In this document: positions 4,835-7,854 of the stretch, one piece after another | Layout of the letters: each line of letters begins with the position of its first letter | Position numbering within the stretch: position 1 is the stretch's first letter | Origin: Planctomycetaceae bacterium UBA969 | Lineage (GTDB): Bacteria > Planctomycetota > Planctomycetia > Gemmatales > Gemmataceae | Length of the DNA: 7,854 nt | NCBI GenBank assembly: GCA_002303765.1 | Contig: DBCB01000193.1 | Coordinates: forward strand, 1 to 7,854 | Reading direction: 5' to 3' | Position numbers and translations under genes: made by a program | The notes under the pieces: generated by a model | Told to the model about the DNA's origin: nothing | The model's input: the letters and a program-made list of their open reading frames with translations, nothing else | Database searches by the model: none

Positions 4835-7333
4835 ATGAAAATCAAACTGCTAATGTTCATCAATACGATCGTTGTTTTTGCATCACAAGCTTATGCGTTG
4901 GAACCAACCAAGGTTGATTATGCCTCTCAGATCAAACCCATTCTGGTGAAGAACTGTGTTTCTTGCCATGGGGTCGAAAAGCAAAAAGGTGGATTGAGGT
5001 TGGATGCGGGGGCTTCAATTATAAGGGGAGGGAACAGCGGTCCGATTTTGATTCCCGGTAAAACCAACGAAAGTAAAATTTTTCATGCGGTAGAGGGGAA
5101 AGACCCTGAAACCAGAATGCCCCCGATGCCAAAAGCTTTGATTTCTAAAGAGCAAGCAGTTTTGATTGCAACCTGGGTTGATCAGGGGGCCTTTATTGCC
5201 AAACAGGATTTGGTTGCAAGCTCCGTTGTGAAAAAAACGCCCAGCACTCATTGGTCTTTTCAGCCGCTTGTAAAACCTATTGTTCCTTCTGATAATTCTG
5301 CTGGCTGGGCGAGGGCACCAATTGATGTTTTTATTTATGAGCAGATGCGTAAAGAAGGATTGAGCCCTGCGAAAGAGGCTGATTCTTTGGCGTTGTTGAG
5401 GCGTGTTTATTTAGACCTTACCGGTATTCCGCCCAGCCACCTTGAAGTTGATGCTTTTTTAAACGATAAGCTTTCTGGTGCATATGAGCGCGCAGTAGAC
5501 CGCGCGTTAGCATCTCCAAGATATGGTGAAAAATGGGCTCGTTTCTGGCTCGACCTCGCCCGTTATGCAGATAGCGATGGCTATGAAAAAGATACAGGAA
5601 GGCCCTTCGCCTGGCGTTATAGGCAATGGGTGGTTGATGCGCTGAATGCAGATATGCCATTCGATCAGTTTGCCATCGAACAGCTAGCAGGAGACTTGTT
5701 AAAAAACTCTAATGCAGAGCAAAAAGCTGCGACTGGTTTTCATCGAAACACGCTTACGAACAAAGAGGGTGGGGTGGATCAGGAGCAATTTCGAGTTGAA
5801 GCTGTTGTTGATAGGGCAAACACAACTGCAAAGGTATTCCTCGGTTTGACTTTGGGTTGTGCCCAATGCCATGACCATAAATACGACCCCATAAGCCAAC
5901 GCGAGTATTATCAATTCTTTGCATTTTTTAATAGTGATACGGAAGTAAACATTCCTGCAGCACCATTGCCAGGCGAGCAGGATATGTTCGCAAAAAAGAT
6001 GCAAGAGCATCAATCCAAAGTCGCTGTAATCAAGGCAACTTTAGAGGCAAGAAAAAAAGAACTTGAGAAAGATTTGGACCAGTGGGTGGCGAAATTAAAA
6101 CCCGACGCCCTTCCTGTAAAATTAAAACCTGTGATTGGTGTAGAGGCCTCCAAGCGAACGGATGTCCAAAAAAACGAACTAATAAATCACAGGGCTTCTC
6201 TGGATGAAAAAGCAAAGGGTATTCAAAAGCAAATTGCAGATCTCGAAAAAGCTGCTCCAGCGCCAACCATGGCACAAGCCTTGGCATTGGGTAAAGAGAG
6301 GAAAACCAATATTCATATTCGTGGAGATTTTCTGCGCAAAGGAGTTGAGGTTGATCCTGAAACCCCTGCAGTGCTTCCAGCGCCCATGTTTAAAGAAAAA
6401 CCTAACAGGTTGGACTTGGCCCAATGGATTACCGATAAAGAGAACCCACTGACCCGCAGAGTTATTGCAAACTGGGTTTGGCATAAGTTTTTTGGCAGGG
6501 GAATAGTAACCACACTCGAGGATTTTGGCACGCAAGGGGAAAAGCCTTCCAACCCACAACTACTCGATTATCTTGCATTTAGCTTGGGTGAAAACAATTG
6601 GAGTTTGAAATCCCTGCACCGATTGATTGTTACCTCTGCGGTTTATCGGCAATCCTCGATTGTCGAACCTGCGAATTTAAAGAAGGACCCTTACAATGTT
6701 TTTCTTTCAAGGCAGCCGCGGGTCAGGCTTGATGCAGAAGGGGTCCGGGATGTTTTTCTTTCAGTTAGTGGATTGGTTGATCAGCGGATTGGTGGGCAAA
6801 GTGTTAAGCCTCCGCAACCTCCAGGTATTTCCGAATTAACTTATGCCAATGCAGTTAAATGGAATGAAAGCACAGGATTAGATCGGTATCGCAGAGGTTT
6901 GTATATTTGGTTTCAGCGAACAAGTCCCTATCCAACTCTTATGCTTTTCGATGCGCCAGATTCCAACATTGCTTGCGTGCGCAGAGAACGATCCAATACG
7001 CCTCTTCAAGCGCTTGCATTGATGAATGATATTGCGTTTTATGAATGCTCTAAATCGTTGGGGTTAAGTTTGGCGTCATCGGGGCTTTCGATCGAAAGAA
7101 CTATTCGAAAAGCTTTTGTTGATTGTTTGTCACGGTTTCCCAGCGAGAGTGAAATGCTGCAAATGAAAAATCTTTTTGACGAATTTAAAAAGCATTATGA
7201 GTCGAACCCTGATCAGGCTAAGAAGGTTTTCGGGAATGGTGAGGGATTGAATGGTGATGTAGTTTTAAGCGCATCGTGGATTGCGTTTGCCCGGGTACTC
7301 TTAAACCTTGATGAAATTATTGTTCGTGATTAA
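4835..7333 (+). CDS. PSCyt1/DUF1549/DUF1553 domain protein, exported cytochrome-like
   Basis: This complete 832-residue protein has the standard planctomycete architecture. A Sec-type signal peptide (1-21, cleavage near AYA-LEP) precedes a PSCyt1 cytochrome-like domain with haem motif CVSCH (41-45) and KGGLRLD. DUF1549 spans about 161-370: APIDVFIYEQM, LDLTGIPP, then RYADSDGY at 243-250. A second CxxCH (CAQCH, 342-346) in LGCAQCHDHKYDPISQREYY is typical of the family. Charged helices at about 387-425 and 455-475 look coiled-coil and link to DUF1553 (about 523-790), with RLDLAQWITDKENPLTRRV and a conserved RRERSNTPLQALALMND near the end. CxxCH motifs suggest covalent haem and a periplasmic or cell-surface place, but electron-transfer activity is not proven for the family. 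It forms a probable operon with the DUF1501 gene 23 bp downstream. Confidence 0.93.
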   Translation: MKIKLLMFINTIVVFASQAYALEPTKVDYASQIKPILVKNCVSCHGVEKQKGGLRLDAGASIIRGGNSGPILIPGKTNESKIFHAVEGKDPETRMPPMPKALISKEQAVLIATWVDQGAFIAKQDLVASSVVKKTPSTHWSFQPLVKPIVPSDNSAGWARAPIDVFIYEQMRKEGLSPAKEADSLALLRRVYLDLTGIPPSHLEVDAFLNDKLSGAYERAVDRALASPRYGEKWARFWLDLARYADSDGYEKDTGRPFAWRYRQWVVDALNADMPFDQFAIEQLAGDLLKNSNAEQKAATGFHRNTLTNKEGGVDQEQFRVEAVVDRANTTAKVFLGLTLGCAQCHDHKYDPISQREYYQFFAFFNSDTEVNIPAAPLPGEQDMFAKKMQEHQSKVAVIKATLEARKKELEKDLDQWVAKLKPDALPVKLKPVIGVEASKRTDVQKNELINHRASLDEKAKGIQKQIADLEKAAPAPTMAQALALGKERKTNIHIRGDFLRKGVEVDPETPAVLPAPMFKEKPNRLDLAQWITDKENPLTRRVIANWVWHKFFGRGIVTTLEDFGTQGEKPSNPQLLDYLAFSLGENNWSLKSLHRLIVTSAVYRQSSIVEPANLKKDPYNVFLSRQPRVRLDAEGVRDVFLSVSGLVDQRIGGQSVKPPQPPGISELTYANAVKWNESTGLDRYRRGLYIWFQRTSPYPTLMLFDAPDSNIACVRRERSNTPLQALALMNDIAFYECSKSLGLSLASSGLSIERTIRKAFVDCLSRFPSESEMLQMKNLFDEFKKHYESNPDQAKKVFGNGEGLNGDVVLSASWIAFARVLLNLDEIIVRD

Positions 7334-7356
7334 TCCAGACGAAAGATGAAACTGCG

Positions 7357-7854
7357 ATGATACGATCTAAAAAATTATTCGATGAATACTGCCTGCAAGG
7401 TAGAAGGTCTTTTCTTACTAATCAGGCAAGCGGCCTGGGATTGCTCGCAGCAGCAAGTTTGTTAGCAGAAAACAAAGTACAGGCAGCGGGTTCAGATTTA
7501 TCACCTTTTGCAATCAGGGCCCCCCACTTCGCACCCAAGGCGAAATCCGCTATCTGCATTTACCTTGAAGGTGCGCCCAGTCAGATGGATTTGTTTGACC
7601 CCAAGCCAAAGCTAAAAGAATTAAACGGTCAGAAGTTGCCTGATTCGATGACTAAGAATGTTCGGTTTGCATTCATTCAGAAAGAAGGTGCTCGAATTTT
7701 GGGCTCACCCAGGAAGTTTGCAAAACATGGTGAATGCGGCATGGAATTTAGCGATTTTCTGCCTCATATTGCAACTTGTGCAGATGATATCGCCATGATT
7801 CGTTCTATGCATACGGAAGCGTTTAATCATCATCCTGGGCAATTGATGATGAAC
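7357..7854 (+). CDS. DUF1501 family protein, Tat-exported, partial at the 3' edge
   Basis: The ATG at 7357 opens a frame that continues to the window end (166 codons). The N-terminus carries a twin-arginine motif, GRRSFL (residues 15-20), a hydrophobic stretch (SGLGLLAAASLLA) and a likely cleavage site near VQAAG. The mature part shows DUF1501 hallmarks: AICIYLEGAPSQMDLFDPKP, LPDSM, then FSDFLPHIA, DDIAMIRSMHTEAFNHHPGQ. It starts 23 bp after the stop of the PSCyt1/DUF1553 gene, with a GAAAG-like site before it, and is probably translated from the same mRNA. It differs clearly from the 78-1355 paralogue: the N-terminal arm is longer, and it has the EGAPSQMDLFDPKP/FNHHPGQ subfamily signature. 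The C-terminal active-site blocks are beyond the window. Confidence 0.92.
   Translation, partial: MIRSKKLFDEYCLQGRRSFLTNQASGLGLLAAASLLAENKVQAAGSDLSPFAIRAPHFAPKAKSAICIYLEGAPSQMDLFDPKPKLKELNGQKLPDSMTKNVRFAFIQKEGARILGSPRKFAKHGECGMEFSDFLPHIATCADDIAMIRSMHTEAFNHHPGQLMMN

Noticed and set aside
6179..6559. 126-codon open frame on the - strand
   Set aside because: Antisense shadow of the DUF1553 coding region.
7346..7360. Four-codon ORF before the second DUF1501 gene
   Set aside because: Too short and without distinctive features; its TGA merely overlaps the real ATG.

Overview
The window is almost certainly chromosomal DNA of a planctomycete (Planctomycetota, possibly of the Gemmata/Zavarzinella type; only the phylum is firm). 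The main reason is two copies of the cytochrome-like PSCyt1/DUF1549/DUF1553 protein followed by a Tat-exported DUF1501 protein, a pairing typical of planctomycetes and their relatives. Base composition looks moderate to AT-leaning.

Layout. (1) 1-1355: the last 29 codons of a DUF1553-type protein overlap by 13 bp a complete DUF1501 gene, both on +. (2) 1356-2474: about 1.1 kb with no credible gene, packed with dispersed-repeat and REP-like palindromic elements of at least five kinds, ending in a terminator hairpin. (3) 2475-3197 (-): a PuuD/peptidase C26-like class I glutamine amidotransferase homologue whose nucleophile Cys and catalytic Glu positions are replaced. (4) 3198-3535: a divergent intergenic region with two candidate promoters. 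(5) 3536-4114 (+): an exported thioredoxin-like protein interrupted by a single in-frame TGA exactly where the second Cys of a CxxC motif is expected, followed by a strong terminator. (6) 4254-4691 (+): a small helical protein of unknown function. (7) 4835-7333 (+): a complete 832-aa PSCyt1/DUF1549/DUF1553 protein, followed after 23 bp by a second DUF1501 gene that runs off the window end.

The two PSCyt1-DUF1553/DUF1501 modules are exported and are probably co-expressed pairs. Their biochemical role is not established, although DUF1501 resembles the alkaline phosphatase/sulfatase superfamily and its partner carries CxxCH haem-type motifs.

The most interesting item is 3536-4114. The reading frame is open for 57 codons, has one TGA, and stays open in the same frame for another 134 codons. 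A typical signal peptide lies before the TGA, the thioredoxin-like body lies after it, and the TGA makes a CxxU motif. This is either a selenoprotein of a family I know as CxxC, or a Cys-to-stop mutation or sequencing error. A weak SECIS-like hairpin lies at an acceptable distance. Presence of selA/selB/selC/selD elsewhere in the genome, and Cys- or Sec-containing homologues, would decide it.
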